Source: Lithospermum erythrorhizon (taxonomy: Eukaryota; Streptophyta; Magnoliopsida; Boraginales; Boraginaceae). From it: a DNA stretch of 64,000 bases. This document shows positions 25,303-37,053 of this stretch, one piece after another (positions within the stretch are counted from its first letter, which is position 1; every line of letters begins with the position of its first letter). The stretch spans positions 62,001 to 126,000 of the forward strand of contig JADFUC010000758.1 of the NCBI GenBank assembly GCA_019722365.1, given 5' to 3'. The position numbers and the translations under genes were made by a program. The notes below the pieces were generated by a model, which searched no databases, was not told where the DNA came from, and saw nothing but the letters and a program-made list of their open reading frames with translations.

Positions 25303-27785
25303 AATGCAATCCGATGGTTGGCAATTTCATTTCTACAATATTTTGATATTCTTTAATTCCACATATAAAACTCGTTGTTTGTTTAGTCACTGGCATTTAT
25401 GGTATTAAAATTGTCAATATCTCGTTTCTCTTATTTGTGTGCTTTGGATTTTGGAATGTACTTTTTTTGTCTAATAAAATTATTTTTTCTGTATATTTTG
25501 AATCAACATTTGTACATACTCTTTACATCACTCGTACTAGTGCATGTCTCATTCTATGCTACAAAGTACAAACATATGTGTCATTTTCTCAAAACGAATG
25601 AAATTTTTATTGAAACTGTTCATACGACAATGTCACATTCTTACCGAGTTAGACTCGATCAAATTCTTATGTAGAAAGATAAACGAAGTTGTCCTTTCAC
25701 GACTTCAAAAAAAGGACTCGGTCATCATTCTACATGATGCAAAAGATTAGTGGTCTTTTCTTTACCATCAAGGTTAGTGCCTTAGTGGTCGACCAGGCCA
25801 TATAAATAATGTTAAGACACACAAAAATCAGAAAACTTGCCACAATTTGTAACTGTTACAAATATTTTATTATTTATAAATATATGCGCTAATATAATAA
25901 ATCATTTGAGAAAAAATCTATCTGAGTATAAAAATAATTTATCAGTCAATTTAGGGGTTGAATTTCACCAAATTTATTATTCTACAAGCAATTCTTCGTT
26001 GCTTGAGATCTTTGAGCTTGAACTTGATATAATGCTTGGACTTAATTTTGGACTTAGGGACCCAGTTTGGGCGCTGTGTGGGGGAATTTGGATTTGTCTT
26101 GTGTCGTTATGTGATCACGAGGATTTGAACGTATGCCGATTTGGATGTGAGGCCGGGATATGAGTCACCGGATAAATATGATCTGGGTGGATAAGAAGAC
26201 TTGGTCTTGAGCTTTGATATGGTAGAGCAGGGAGGCGCTATGACGTATCGCTATGGGTATACGAGCTTGATCTTTAGTCTACAAAGCTTGGATCGTGGGA
26301 CTTAGACTTGATGTTTGTCTAGCTAGAAGGTCTTAGCGGCTTGATCACAAATCTGTCTGGTAGTCGGGTCTTTGTAGGCTTATTCTTGATCTTTAGGTGT
26401 TTTTTATCGTCGAGGATCTTGGCAGCGCTTCTCGCGTTCCCAGAAGCTGACTAGGCAGGTATGCGGCATATATCACATACATGATTTCTTATAGAGGCGT
26501 TTATAGGTTAATCCCACATAGTTTATTTGATTTATGAGGCACGAATGATCGGATTCTCATGATTTTGAGTGCTTGACCACGAAATTATTGCGTTTGTGTA
26601 ATGTATTTGGCCAGCAGATATTCACATTGATGCGATTTGGGCGTCCACAATTACAGGGGCGTATTTTGATCGAAGTTGAAGGAAACTTTTTGTGTTCTCT
26701 CTTTCGGTTCTACAATTTGGAATTAAGTATTTTAGGTTTTTATGGGTTGAATTTAAGTGTTTTTGATGCTTTTAGTGATAAAATACTTGATGTCTTGAGG
26801 TTTCACATGAAGAAATCAGGAGTTGTGCTTTATCTTAGGATCTTTTTGTTGTATTTCGGTATATGAGCTTTTTCTAGTAAATAGGGGGAGTATGTTATAG
26901 CTTCGAGGCTCTCTTATGATTGGTTGATCAATGTCGCATGGATTCACGATGTTGACCCGTTGAATTTTGAAGCAGATCACAGGCAAATCGGATATTTAAT
27001 ATAATAGTATATTTTCCAAAAGTCCGCCCGACTTTGCTAATCCGCATGGAACATTCTTTGTTGATTCTCGAGCATCTGATTTGGTTAACTGTTTTCACCC
27101 AGAGTAGTTATTTTGAAATTAGTTCTCAAAACTCGTTTTAATCAGATTTTCTACACATAAATATTATTTAATATTATAATTAGGCTTCATTAATGATAAA
27201 ACCTAATTTCACCATTTTAATTAGTTTCAGATGACTAAAATATTGAAAACCCTTAATTTATGTGTATGATTTTAATTGGAGTTCGATCAGTCTAATCTAC
27301 GTGTCATGCGAGATTGACCATTAATTAATTTGTGTCCCATTACTTTTAAATTAGAGTTTAAATAATTTAATTAATTAAATTTTATTTGGGTAAAAACTCA
27401 AATTATTATACAATTAAAAATCACAACACTTTTACAAAAAGGCCAGAAATGATATATGATATATAAATTTCACTTTAAAATATTATACACCATAAATTAA
27501 ATACATAAAAATAATTAATATATATGATAAATAAATCCGATACATGAAATGACAGACTGAAATGATACAAAATAGTTGTTTTTTGGTAAAAAAAAAAAAA
27601 AAACAAAGCATTGAAAACGATAAGGTCTGGGCAGTCCTCGGATTAAACATATGCGATCCCCTAGATTCTATTCAAACCAAACAAACCTGTCCGAAATCTT
27701 AAAAATCTTCCCAATTTTCTTCCCTCTCATCAAATAAATTTCCCCAATTCCTCAAATATTTATTATTTTGTGATCCAATTTAATA
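25303..27785. other. spacer with a possible decayed LTR-element remnant
   Basis: From about 25990 to 26880 the base use changes to GC-richer text with many GATCTT/CTTGA words. At about 26881 a purine-rich tract AATAGGGGGAG is followed by TATGTTATAGC, which resembles a polypurine tract next to a 3' LTR start. No pol domain is found and open frames in this region match no family. From 27000 to 27785 there is AT-rich spacer that must include the promoter of the next gene. Confidence 0.3.
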
Positions 27786-29513
27786 ATGAAGAATTGGGTA
27801 ATTATTTGCATAACCATATCATTATTATCTTGTATTGTTTCAGCTTCATCTTCTATATGTCCTCGTAAATCTAACCCCTTTGTTAAGGATGTGTATGGAT
27901 CTCAATGCCCTCTTTATGTACCCATAATTTCACCTCGTCAGGTATGTTTTAATTATGTTTTTTATGTTATTTTTTGGGTTAAAGTTCATATTTTTTATGA
28001 AGTTTGGGATGGTTTTTTATTTTGATGTAATTGTTGATGGTTTTGAGGGAGAATTTGTCATTTAGTTGTCAGATTGCATTTTATTTATTTGTATAAATGT
28101 TCATTTTATATGTACTCCCTCCAAAAAGAGGAAAAACATCAATTACAAAAAAAGGGAAAAAAATATGTAGTCCCTCCAAACAAAAAATATTGTCTTCTTG
28201 ATTTTCAATGGTCAAAACTAACAAAATTTACTGCTTGGATTGACACTCATACCTTTGATTTGAATGATAATTTCGTGTATTATCTTCTTTAAGGAGGTTC
28301 TTATGGATGTTTTGAATTTCCTGTTGCGTCCGAGGATTTTAATTGTTCAAGTATTTATATTAATTATGGTTTAATATATTTGTTGATGTTTATGGTAAGG
28401 GGTGAATAATTTATATTCTTGGAGGAATAAATGCTTACCCTCCTCATTTTTCTATTTGGCCCTTGGCAGGTTGAAGGAGATGTTGTAGAGAGAGCTTTAA
28501 GTTTCAAGGGAGTTAATGTTTTCACTTCTGTGCTCTTTTATGCTGCATACTGCCCATTCTCAAGTCCCGCCCGTCTGAATTTTGAAGTCTTGAGCTCTAT
28601 ATATCCTCAAGTTGAACATCTGGTAGTGGAACATTCGTCAGCCTTGCCAAGGTAGGAAATATCTGTTTGTCCGTTTTTTATTGGACACTGTTGTGTTTTC
28701 TTACTGAGTTGGCATGTCCTTTAAAAACAATACAGCTCTCACATACTTAACAGTAGAATATTGATTCTACACCTTAGTTTGTTTTCATACTGTGCATATT
28801 TTGATTTATTTTTATATAATACTTATTATTTGTAGTTCACCCCACAGTTTGTTTTCTAGATATGGCATACACAGCCTCCCGGCATTTTTTGTTACAAATG
28901 GAACTTCCAGTTGGCGATATTATGGTTCTAAAGATCTGGACAGTCTGATGCTTTTTTATAAGACGATTACTGGTAATTGCAAATGGTGATTAATTATGCC
29001 TGATAAACGCCCTTGATTTTAAATGTTATCCTAGCTCATCGTTACCTCATGCACTGTGCTGCAGGGTATGAACCAGTTCCGGACATCACCTGTGACAAGA
29101 AAGAATCTTGTTCATTTATTGTTGGCAATGTGTCTGACAGTTTGGAAACCAGAAGAATGTTTATAATGCAATCATGGCTGGGGTTATCAGTAAGGGAGCT
29201 ATTGAAGAGGGAGCCCTATCTTGCATTTGCTGTAGTATTTCTCTGTTTGAGTCTAGTTGTAAATATATCTCCAAAAGTCTTACATCATTTGAGAGGAATA
29301 TGGGCATCATATGGACCTCATCTAAATATGCAAATCTTTGGAGGGACAAGCCAAATGACGGGGCGAGTTCTCCAAATGATAGATGTCAAAAGGGTTTGGA
29401 CAAAGCTTAGACGTTGGAAGATTAGAAATCTTCACCGAGGAGCAAGAAATGCCCGAGTGTGGGCTTCGTCCTTTACATCAGTCTCTTTGGGAAAGACCGC
29501 ATCAAATAGATAA
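27786..29513 (+). CDS. 5'-adenylylsulfate reductase-like (APRL) thioredoxin-fold membrane protein
   Basis: APRL proteins are plant secretory-pathway proteins with a thioredoxin-like domain; their activity is not established. Four exons: 27786-27941, 28470-28651, 28848-28972 and 29065-29513, giving 303 residues, the normal family length. A signal peptide covers about residues 1-22 (WVIICITISLLSCIVSASS). The thioredoxin-fold block VFTSVLFYAAYCPFSSPARL carries a single Cys where true thioredoxins have CxxC, as is usual for APRL; the common Trp before it is Tyr here. Then come SRYGIHSLPAFFVTNGT and YYGSKDL. A membrane segment lies at about residues 205-225 (YLAFAVVFLCLSLVVNI), with a basic C-terminal tail. 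Closest by memory to APRL4/5/7. Confidence 0.88.
28110..28298. mobile_element. Stowaway-like MITE in APRL intron 1
   Basis: Two MITE-type starts, TACTCCCTCC at 28113 and TAGTCCCTCC at about 28169, suggest one insertion beside or within another. The interior AATGGTCAAAACTAACAAAA and CTTTGATTTGAATGATAATT is the usual family text. The right end is reduced to AAGGAGG near 28293. Confidence 0.5.
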
Positions 29514-30874
29514 ATCATCGAAAGCAATAAACTTTTTATTGACTAGTGGATGGCAAACAGACTAGGATAGTAAGTTGTATAATCAAAAGATCAGTCGAGT
29601 TCCTCCCTCTTCTACCAATGGTAAGCTGTTCCTGCTTCAGAGTTTTCCATTTAACTTTTTCTCTTCCCATTCAAGGATGAGGTTGGGGTCATAGATGTAA
29701 ATCAAAGTTCTTCGTGTACTTTGCCTTCCATAATCAATGTTGTTGTGTAAGGTCTCTTTGGCTTCCATGAGCAATACTTCGGTGTAGATCCAGTCAAATG
29801 GAAGATTGTAATTGTCTTGCACTCTATTTCATTGCATGCTTCTTGTTTATATATATTGGAGACTATTAATGAACATGCAATTTTATGGGTGTTGGAGAAC
29901 GAACACACTATTGTTGGAGAATGAAGCCAATTTACCCTGAAAAAAGGGAGAGGTCGGGACATGATAGGGACTTGACAATTGTCGACGTAGGGCCAGAATT
30001 ATTTGAGTAACAGTGTAGGATTCCTAACAACTACTATAATCCTACTTTGCTTCATTCTTGGGTATCTTGGGATGATGATAGATGATTATCAGTGTCTTCT
30101 TGAATTCTGCCGTGCAGGCTCCAAACAATGAGGGGCATCTCAAGGAGCATCAATTTCCTTGAAATGGAGGTCATCCATCTTTATCCTTATGCAAATAATA
30201 GAGAAAAAAGTCAAATGAACATTAATAAATAAAGATTGAAATGTGGTTTATTTAACTCGAGATTCCATAATTCAAATCGAGTGACATAAGGACATTCATG
30301 CTGCTCCTAAAAACTATGGTTTCTAAATTTTGAAATTGACTTCCAAGATTTTCTATTAATCCTCCTTCTAGTGAACGTTGGTGCTCATTTAGGATATTGT
30401 AAAATTAATAAATAAAAAATAGTATTTTCAAAATATTTTTTAATTAACATAATATGTCAATTAATATTACAATATTTAATAATTTTGAGAATTAAAAATC
30501 GAAATGAACAATCTTTCTAGAGATGAAGTGATGAAGGTTGTATGATTTGTGCTTAACTAGAAGTGCCGGATGGGTCCAACAATGAGATCATTACAGATTT
30601 ACAGAAAAATTAGTATGATCGATATTGACAGCTCCAACAATGAAATAATTACCTTTTTTACAAACAAGAATTCTCCAACAACATTTCAACAAGTATTTTT
30701 TTGTAATAGACTGACATATCCTTATCAATATAAACAAGAATGACTTTTATGCACCATGGTCATCAGGTCATGATCAAGAATCATACAAATAAGGGTCAGG
30801 TTGATATTATTATCAATAACACTCTCTTGTTCATATTTAAGATATTATTCCCTCTTTGATCATTAAAAAGACAA
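29514..30874. other. intergenic spacer, no gene seen
   Basis: Contains the 3'UTR of the APRL gene and the promoter of the LRR protein. Short open frames at 29637-29962 have no protein-family look. Confidence 0.5.
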
Positions 30875-33235
30875 ATGCCCCCAAAAATGACCACTTCCAG
30901 CCTTCTACTGTCTGCATGCTTCATTTCTTGTATCTTGCACTTGTTCTACACTGAAGGTTTCTCTTGTCCTGATTACCAAAGGGCAGCTCTACTAGATTTC
31001 AAAGAATTGTTGGTTTCTGTTGGATCATCTGTCCAAGAATTGGAGTCCTGGAACTTTAGCTCAACTTGCTGTGAATGGACCAGGGTCGTTTGTCGCGCCC
31101 CTGGAGCTTCTGATGATGTCATTGGCCTTGATTTCTCTCACCTGAACTCAAATTCTTCCCTGAATTCAGATGTGTTGAGTCCACTTTTTAGGCTGACGAC
31201 TCTCTTATTGCTCGATTTGTCCAATAACAGTATTCAGGGCGAAATATCAGGGCCTGGAATTGCCAATTTGAGCAGGCTTGTTCACCTGAACTTGAGTAGG
31301 AACAGTTTCAATGGGAATGTTCCTGTTGAACTACTTCATTTAAGGCATCTTGAAAGTCTTGACATGAATAAGAATTTTATTCAAGGTGATATTCCATCAG
31401 ATATTGGAAATCTTACTGAATTGAAAATCTTGTCACTTGGTCAAAACAAGTTTTCAGGTGAGATACCATCATCCATTTTGAGGTTGACAAACCTGGAAAT
31501 GTTGGACTTCCAAAACAATAGTCTATCTGGTCATATTCCTGTTGAAATAGGGAACTCGACTAATTTGACTATTTTGGCTTTAAGCAACAACTTATTCTCA
31601 GGTGATCTACCATTGTCTATCCAAAAGATGGAAAAGTTGGAAACTCTTCTGCTTGAGAATAATCGATTCTCTGGCGAGATTCCGTCGTGGCTCTTTGATA
31701 TAAAGCAGATGAAAAACTTGCGCCTCGGGGGGAGCAGACTTTCCTGGAACAATAATGGAAGGGTTTCCCCGAAGAGTAGGCTAACCGGATTGTCCCTAAA
31801 TTCTTGTAACATTTCAGGGGTCATTCCTCTATGGCTCTCCAATCAAACAGCAATGGAGTTTCTTGATTTGAGCAACAATTCACTGGAAGGGGTCTTCCCA
31901 ATATGGCTTGCCCATCTAAATATAAGCATTATGATGCTGTCTGATAACAATCTTACAGGTTCTTTGCCCCCACTGTTGTTTCAATCAAAAAGTCTTTTAA
32001 TGCTTGAGCTGTCGAGGAATAGCTTTAATGGAACATTGCCAGAAAATATTGGGGAAGCTAGAAGTATACAGATCCTGATGTTGTCAGGTAACAAGTTTTC
32101 AGGCTCAGTGCCACCCTCCATTTCAAATCTCGACAGGCTCGTTTTGCTAGACTTGTCGAGCAACAATTTATCCGGGAACAAGTTCCCGGTTTTCAACTCA
32201 CAGCTAACCTACATGGATTTCTCTTCAAATAGATTTTCAGGCGAAGTACCAACATCATTTGGCAAAAACTTATTTATCATGTCATTAGGTGAAAATGATT
32301 TTTCAGGTCCTTTGCCAAATAATCTAGCTTCTTTCAGTGGGCTAAAACATATTGATTTACATGACAACAACATTTCTGGGACAATTCCTGAATTCCTTTC
32401 TCATTTCTCTTCACTCCGCGTCCTCAATCTGAGAAACAATTCTTTTGAGGGCACCATAGATACTCTACGAAACCTCAGAATTCTAGACCTCTCAGACAAC
32501 CGCCTTGATGGAATCATACCTTCAAGATTAGGTGAGATCGATGCTCCAGACATCTATGCCAGCACCACTTACACATTTGGCATTGATCCTGTTTTGCAAG
32601 ACCTTGTAAAAAATTGTCGGTGTGCAGATCTGATTGTTAACTGGAAAAAATCAAAGAGAGTTTTGTCAAGTCAAAATCTTGATTTCTACTCTTTCTTAGA
32701 TTTATCCAGCAATAACCTATCAGGTCAGCTTCCTCCATCACTTGGTAAATACAAAGGCCTAAAGTTACTCAACCTTTCATTCAACTCTTTCTCAGGAGAT
32801 ATTCCCACTTCTTTTGGTGATTTAGGGACCCTGGAAACATTGGATTTGGCCCACAACAACCTTTCAGGCGAAATACCTGAGTCGATTGCCAAGCTTCCAC
32901 AGCTGAATTATTTCGACGTGAATACTAATAAGCTCTCAGGCAGTATTCCTCAAGGACCTCAGATGGACAGGCTAAATGACAAAACTCACTATGCAAATAA
33001 CAGTGGATTGTGTGGCATTCAAGTAGAGATCCCTTGTCAGCTGACAACAGGCAAACTAGATGACGACGACGACGATGATGATGGCCAGAAATTGTTTTCC
33101 CGGAAAGCTCTTTTAGTTGGTTACCCTGTTGGGTTATTGTCAACAATAGCAGTAGCATATGTGCTAGGGCATTTTGATGGCAAGACTAGGATAAATAGTA
33201 CTTGGAGTTTTGGCAGAAGTACTTGGAGTATATAA
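30875..33235 (+). CDS. LRR receptor-like protein (RLP), intronless
   Basis: A cell-surface receptor without a kinase domain, 786 residues in one exon. A signal peptide ends near residue 28. The LRR N-cap has SCPDYQRAALLDFKELL and the paired Cys of STCCEW. About 22 extracellular plant-type repeats (LxxLxLxxNxxSGxIPxxIGxL) follow. A non-repeat island lies at about residues 552-585 before the final four repeats, as in ligand-binding RLPs, with NCRCADLIVNWKKSKR. After the C-cap (GLCGIQVEIPC) comes an acidic run of eight Asp at about residues 729-736, a membrane helix (ALLVGYPVGLLSTIAVAYVL) and a short basic tail. RLPs usually signal with SOBIR1/BAK1-type kinases. The order of parts reminds me of Arabidopsis RLP46, but ligand and role (defence or development) cannot be told. 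No stop or frameshift. Confidence 0.92.
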   Translation: MPPKMTTSSLLLSACFISCILHLFYTEGFSCPDYQRAALLDFKELLVSVGSSVQELESWNFSSTCCEWTRVVCRAPGASDDVIGLDFSHLNSNSSLNSDVLSPLFRLTTLLLLDLSNNSIQGEISGPGIANLSRLVHLNLSRNSFNGNVPVELLHLRHLESLDMNKNFIQGDIPSDIGNLTELKILSLGQNKFSGEIPSSILRLTNLEMLDFQNNSLSGHIPVEIGNSTNLTILALSNNLFSGDLPLSIQKMEKLETLLLENNRFSGEIPSWLFDIKQMKNLRLGGSRLSWNNNGRVSPKSRLTGLSLNSCNISGVIPLWLSNQTAMEFLDLSNNSLEGVFPIWLAHLNISIMMLSDNNLTGSLPPLLFQSKSLLMLELSRNSFNGTLPENIGEARSIQILMLSGNKFSGSVPPSISNLDRLVLLDLSSNNLSGNKFPVFNSQLTYMDFSSNRFSGEVPTSFGKNLFIMSLGENDFSGPLPNNLASFSGLKHIDLHDNNISGTIPEFLSHFSSLRVLNLRNNSFEGTIDTLRNLRILDLSDNRLDGIIPSRLGEIDAPDIYASTTYTFGIDPVLQDLVKNCRCADLIVNWKKSKRVLSSQNLDFYSFLDLSSNNLSGQLPPSLGKYKGLKLLNLSFNSFSGDIPTSFGDLGTLETLDLAHNNLSGEIPESIAKLPQLNYFDVNTNKLSGSIPQGPQMDRLNDKTHYANNSGLCGIQVEIPCQLTTGKLDDDDDDDDGQKLFSRKALLVGYPVGLLSTIAVAYVLGHFDGKTRINSTWSFGRSTWSI

Positions 33236-33950
33236 TTTCTGTATTATGAACATGTATTGGCACATCTTTAAGTAGATTATAAGTTAGATTGGGTAAAACA
33301 TTTCAATATTATGAACATGTACAAAGTGCCTGATCTCTGCTGGATATCACTTGCAGCTGTAAAATTTATTAAAAACTGAAACAAACCAAACCAAACCAAA
33401 CTAGATGATGAGGACGACGATGACAACTAATTGTGATTAGCTATATAAAAAGCAGTTCAGCTCTATATTAGGTCATTGATAAACGCTATATCATTTGATA
33501 TAGTTTCTATCTATTTTTATTGAGTCTCCATCCATCATAACTACATCCATTTATGATTGCTATAGTCTCGCACACCATCCTTTTGGTGTATCTATTGGAC
33601 ATGACGAGATTAAAAAAGAAGAAGATGCCATGTAACGTATAACAAAGATAAATAGTCACCAGATAATACAGATACAATAAAAGTATAAAACCATAATGAT
33701 AACACGAATATTTGTCCAACATTCGTTATAATTAACCACTGACTAAACTATTCTCAACCTAGCTAGAAACATTCTCAACAACTTTTCTCGTCCTCTGACA
33801 CATAACTACTAAAACGACATCATTTTGACTAATGACAAAGAGTCGAGATAGAAAACACGACAGATCAAGAAACTAAAAAGAGAACACAAAATGCAGACAA
33901 TGTATCAACAAAAACACTAGAAATCAAAACAGCATCATGGCATCATTTCT
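33236..33950. other. RLP 3' region with small duplications, then spacer
   Basis: TATTATGAACATGTA occurs twice (about 33241 and 33308), and CAAACTAGATGATGAGGACGACGATGAC at about 33398-33426 echoes the Asp-tract codons inside the RLP at about 33053-33083. This suggests a local duplication of the gene's 3' end. Nothing else is recognised. Confidence 0.45.
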
Positions 33951-34178
33951 CTATAAGAACAACCCAAATGCAACGGCCGCAGCCGAGGCGAAAACAGCTG
34001 GGACAAAGGAGGAGGCATGAGACATAGGAGAAGGTGCTGGAGAATCAATGACACTAGCAGGCCCTGGAGAATCCATCATAACTGGTGCCTCAGCTTTTAG
34101 CTGACCAGACACATTTTGCATGGCTGAAACAGCCATCACTACCATCATAACAACAATGATCATTTTCTTTGATTCCAT
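33951..34178 (-). CDS. arabinogalactan peptide (AG-peptide), GPI-anchored
   Basis: A 75-residue precursor. An N-terminal signal peptide (MIIVVMMVVMAVSAMQNVSG) is followed by a short Ala/Pro/Ser-rich core with the Pro contexts expected to be hydroxylated and O-arabinogalactosylated (EAPVMM, SPGPASV, SPAPSP). A C-terminal hydrophobic signal (AVFASAAAVAFGLFL) directs replacement by a GPI anchor. The mature product would be a small cell-wall or plasma-membrane peptidoglycan. Size and layout match the AG-peptide family (AGP12-16/AGP20-22 type). Single exon; a TATA box stands 60-70 bases upstream of the ATG. Confidence 0.85.
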   Translation of the reverse strand: MESKKMIIVVMMVVMAVSAMQNVSGQLKAEAPVMMDSPGPASVIDSPAPSPMSHASSFVPAVFASAAAVAFGLFL

Positions 34179-34238
34179 TTTTTGGTTTGTTTTTTAAGAA
34201 TGAGAGAGATTGAAATGAGAGAATAAAAGGGAGGGAGG

Positions 34239-34250
34239 ATTTATATAAGA
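34239..34250 (-). promoter_or_regulatory. TATA box of the AG-peptide gene
   Basis: TCTTATATAAAT on the minus strand, about 61-72 bases upstream of the ATG at 34178. Confidence 0.55.
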
Positions 34251-37053
34251 GAGTTTCACGGGTACGGGTTGCCCGAATAGTTCGTTATTCCAACAACCCA
34301 GCTACTTTTTAGTAGGGAGTAATATTTTTTTATATTCATTATTAGCTTTTTTATCGAGTAATCAGGTAATATTTTATATTTTATTTAAAAAATTCGACTT
34401 GCTTGCTAGTTATTAGTAGTTAGAATTGATTATATAACTAAGGTCGTTGAATTAAAAGAAAATTTTAGAATGAATCAAACATATATAATATACTTAGTTT
34501 TGTTAGTAATTTTTAAATTTTTAATATTTTGTAAACTAAGGGTGAAACAAATACTAACATATATATCAAAATTCTAAAACATTAAGAGATAAATATTTAG
34601 TTGGTAAATTTTTTATATATGACGATCTGTACTTGGATATTATATCGACTTGTTTTAGCCGAAGACATAGTATATCGTGCCCCCATATTTCTCCATGTTC
34701 TACGGTTCTCTTTGATTTAGTCATATGAGTTTTTGGACATTATGGAGGTACACATAAATTATGTAGGTCCACTTAGATATTTTGATGGGTTAATGTAGTT
34801 TTTTGTATGGTGACAAAGTGAAAGTTATTTGAGTGGTAACGTGATTTTTGGTGCGTTATGATTTCTGGAATGTACTACATGTCTCCATTCTTTTATTTGT
34901 TTGCATCTATTAAACCCAAGCACGGGTAGAGGAAAACTTATCATACTTGTTTGCATCTATTAATTATTAAAATAAAGGTTTTTGGACCACTTGTATGTGT
35001 TTGAGCGAATGAGCGTAGTGGTTAGCGAGCCGAGTAATCCCATTTTTTTATCAGTAATCGAACAACCATTGCTACGAGTTATCAGTTCGAGTCTAAATGG
35101 AACGAGCTCAAAACATGAGCTAAATTGAATAAATCGAGTTATGAGGAATTGGTAGCTAGCTAACATTAGTACATTACTATATTTTTCCAAATTTTAGTTT
35201 TGGTTTCTAGTATTTTACAGTAATTCTATGATCACTTTGCATTCCGTTTACATGTCAAAAGGCCATGCTTAATTTGAATATTGGTGGTGTTTGTCATGCT
35301 CACCTTTTTCTACCAAGTAGAAGTGTAGAACCGCATTACCGCAGTAAAGGTAAAGCTTAAAAGTATACATACCTAATTCCATGCTTTTCCAAGTTTTACA
35401 ATTATTTTGATGTCTGCAATTATGATTGAATCTAGATGTTTTCAAGAAAAAGGGACAAAATATATTTTGAATGGTACCAATGTAAAGAACGAAATTATCA
35501 CAAATGATTCATGATAGTATCACATAGAGTTGCTACTTGTTACGAAATGATCACCAATGATTCATGACAGTATCAAATAGTCGTTGCTTTATAATTCTCT
35601 TATTAAATTGTAGTTTAGTTCTCATAATTTACTGGAAATCCATCATTGTAATAATTAAAAATTCATTATATTCCATCGTATCATCGTATGCTTTACCATA
35701 TTCAATATTTCACGAGTTTTGCTCCAACAATGGAACACTTACCATACTTTAGTGGTATGAATTCCTTACGTTTGAAGCTATCTAAGGTAGCTTTAGTTGT
35801 GTGTATTTCTTAAGATTGAAGGTAATAATGCATGCATGGTGGTTGATCTTCATCATGCTTTATTATCATTAGTGGCCAACAAGGGAGTCACTCCCGTGGC
35901 ACACAGGTAGGCCACCTTCCTCTTGATGATTGTGAACTAATAACCCCCCTTCCCATTTACCAATTTCACTTGTAATAACAGAACATGTACTCAAAATTAG
36001 CATGTTTGTCCTTCTTCCTAGCTTCCTACAATGACCATTGGACAACAAATTGAAATTATTACTACTACACTACTACTAAATCCATATTCGAGTAACTTCG
36101 AACTCCAAACCAATATTTGAATATGGCCTTGTTCCTCGCTTCGTTGCTTGTTTTGCATTATTGAACAACATACTTACATACCGATCCAATGGAAACACAG
36201 ACTTGGTTACCAATAAGCTCACTGAGTAACCCCTATTATAAATGGACTTTAGATAACGGGCCATTTTGCCTAATCAAAATTCAAAGGGTTTAAAGAAGAG
36301 AAAATGATATGAGGGGGAATTTGTAAGAATGACACTTCTTAACATTATTTTTACGGTTTCAATATAAAATATTAAAATTAGTAAAAAAAATACCCTTTAA
36401 AATTTTAAGATAAAAACAGTAATAGATAGGATTTAGGTGTTTATACATAATTAGTTAGCAAATTAATTATATAAGGGTAAAAATGTAAATTCACAGATGA
36501 AAGTGCTATAAAATTACAAATGAACCAGTTTTTTTATTAACATTAATAAGTGAAATTACTAAAATACTCTTAATTTAAGATGTGAAAAAGATAAATATAA
36601 TACTGTTTTGCTCGCATTCGCCAGTTGGAATGCTTTCTTAAGCGTACAAATATGATGATAGTAATACCTATAACCATATTACTTACATTTAGAGTGTAAG
36701 CTCACAAAATTAACGCTCCATAGATAGATATGGATATAAACATACAATTACTACATAAGTGGATATTTTTGTCCAAAAAATATATTTTTATATCTTTTAT
36801 AATTTGAGATTGTCGACTCATCTACTGATTAAACTAACTCCTCAATTCTATCGAGGTCAGCATTGGAATCTCATGTAATAAAAGCAGGATGGAAATTATT
36901 GCAACTATAAAAAAAAATGCTAAAAATATAATTTTTGTAATCTGAAATGATATGAGTGATGTTGATTATTGAAAGTTCCATGAAACCAAAAAGCAAAGCC
37001 ACTTCTCAATCAAAAGCCCTCATGTAGTCAAATTTAACTTGTCATCTTCCCAT
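34251..37053. other. intergenic spacer with one SINE-like element
   Basis: AT-rich spacer. Besides the SINE-like stretch near 35003-35160, ATCACNAATGATTCATGAYAGTATCA occurs twice (35499-35524 and 35548-35573), a short direct repeat 49 bases apart. No gene is recognised; the last part is the promoter of the J-domain gene. Confidence 0.5.
35003..35160 (+). mobile_element. possible tRNA-derived SINE
   Basis: A-box-like TGAGCGTAGTGG at 35010-35021, followed by TTAGCGAGC, and B-box-like AGTTCGAGTCT at 35084-35094. The 62-base spacing is longer than in a tRNA, so an insertion or a diverged SINE is likely. Ends are not clear. Confidence 0.4.

Noticed and set aside
25837..26866. Open frames of 97-108 codons as genes
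   Set aside because: Hydrophobic, T-rich composition without motifs in a probable LTR-derived region.
37039..37053. Start of the J-domain protein at 37039
   Set aside because: That codon is TTG. The ATG at 37054 is used; the upstream ATG near 37023 is followed directly by TAG.
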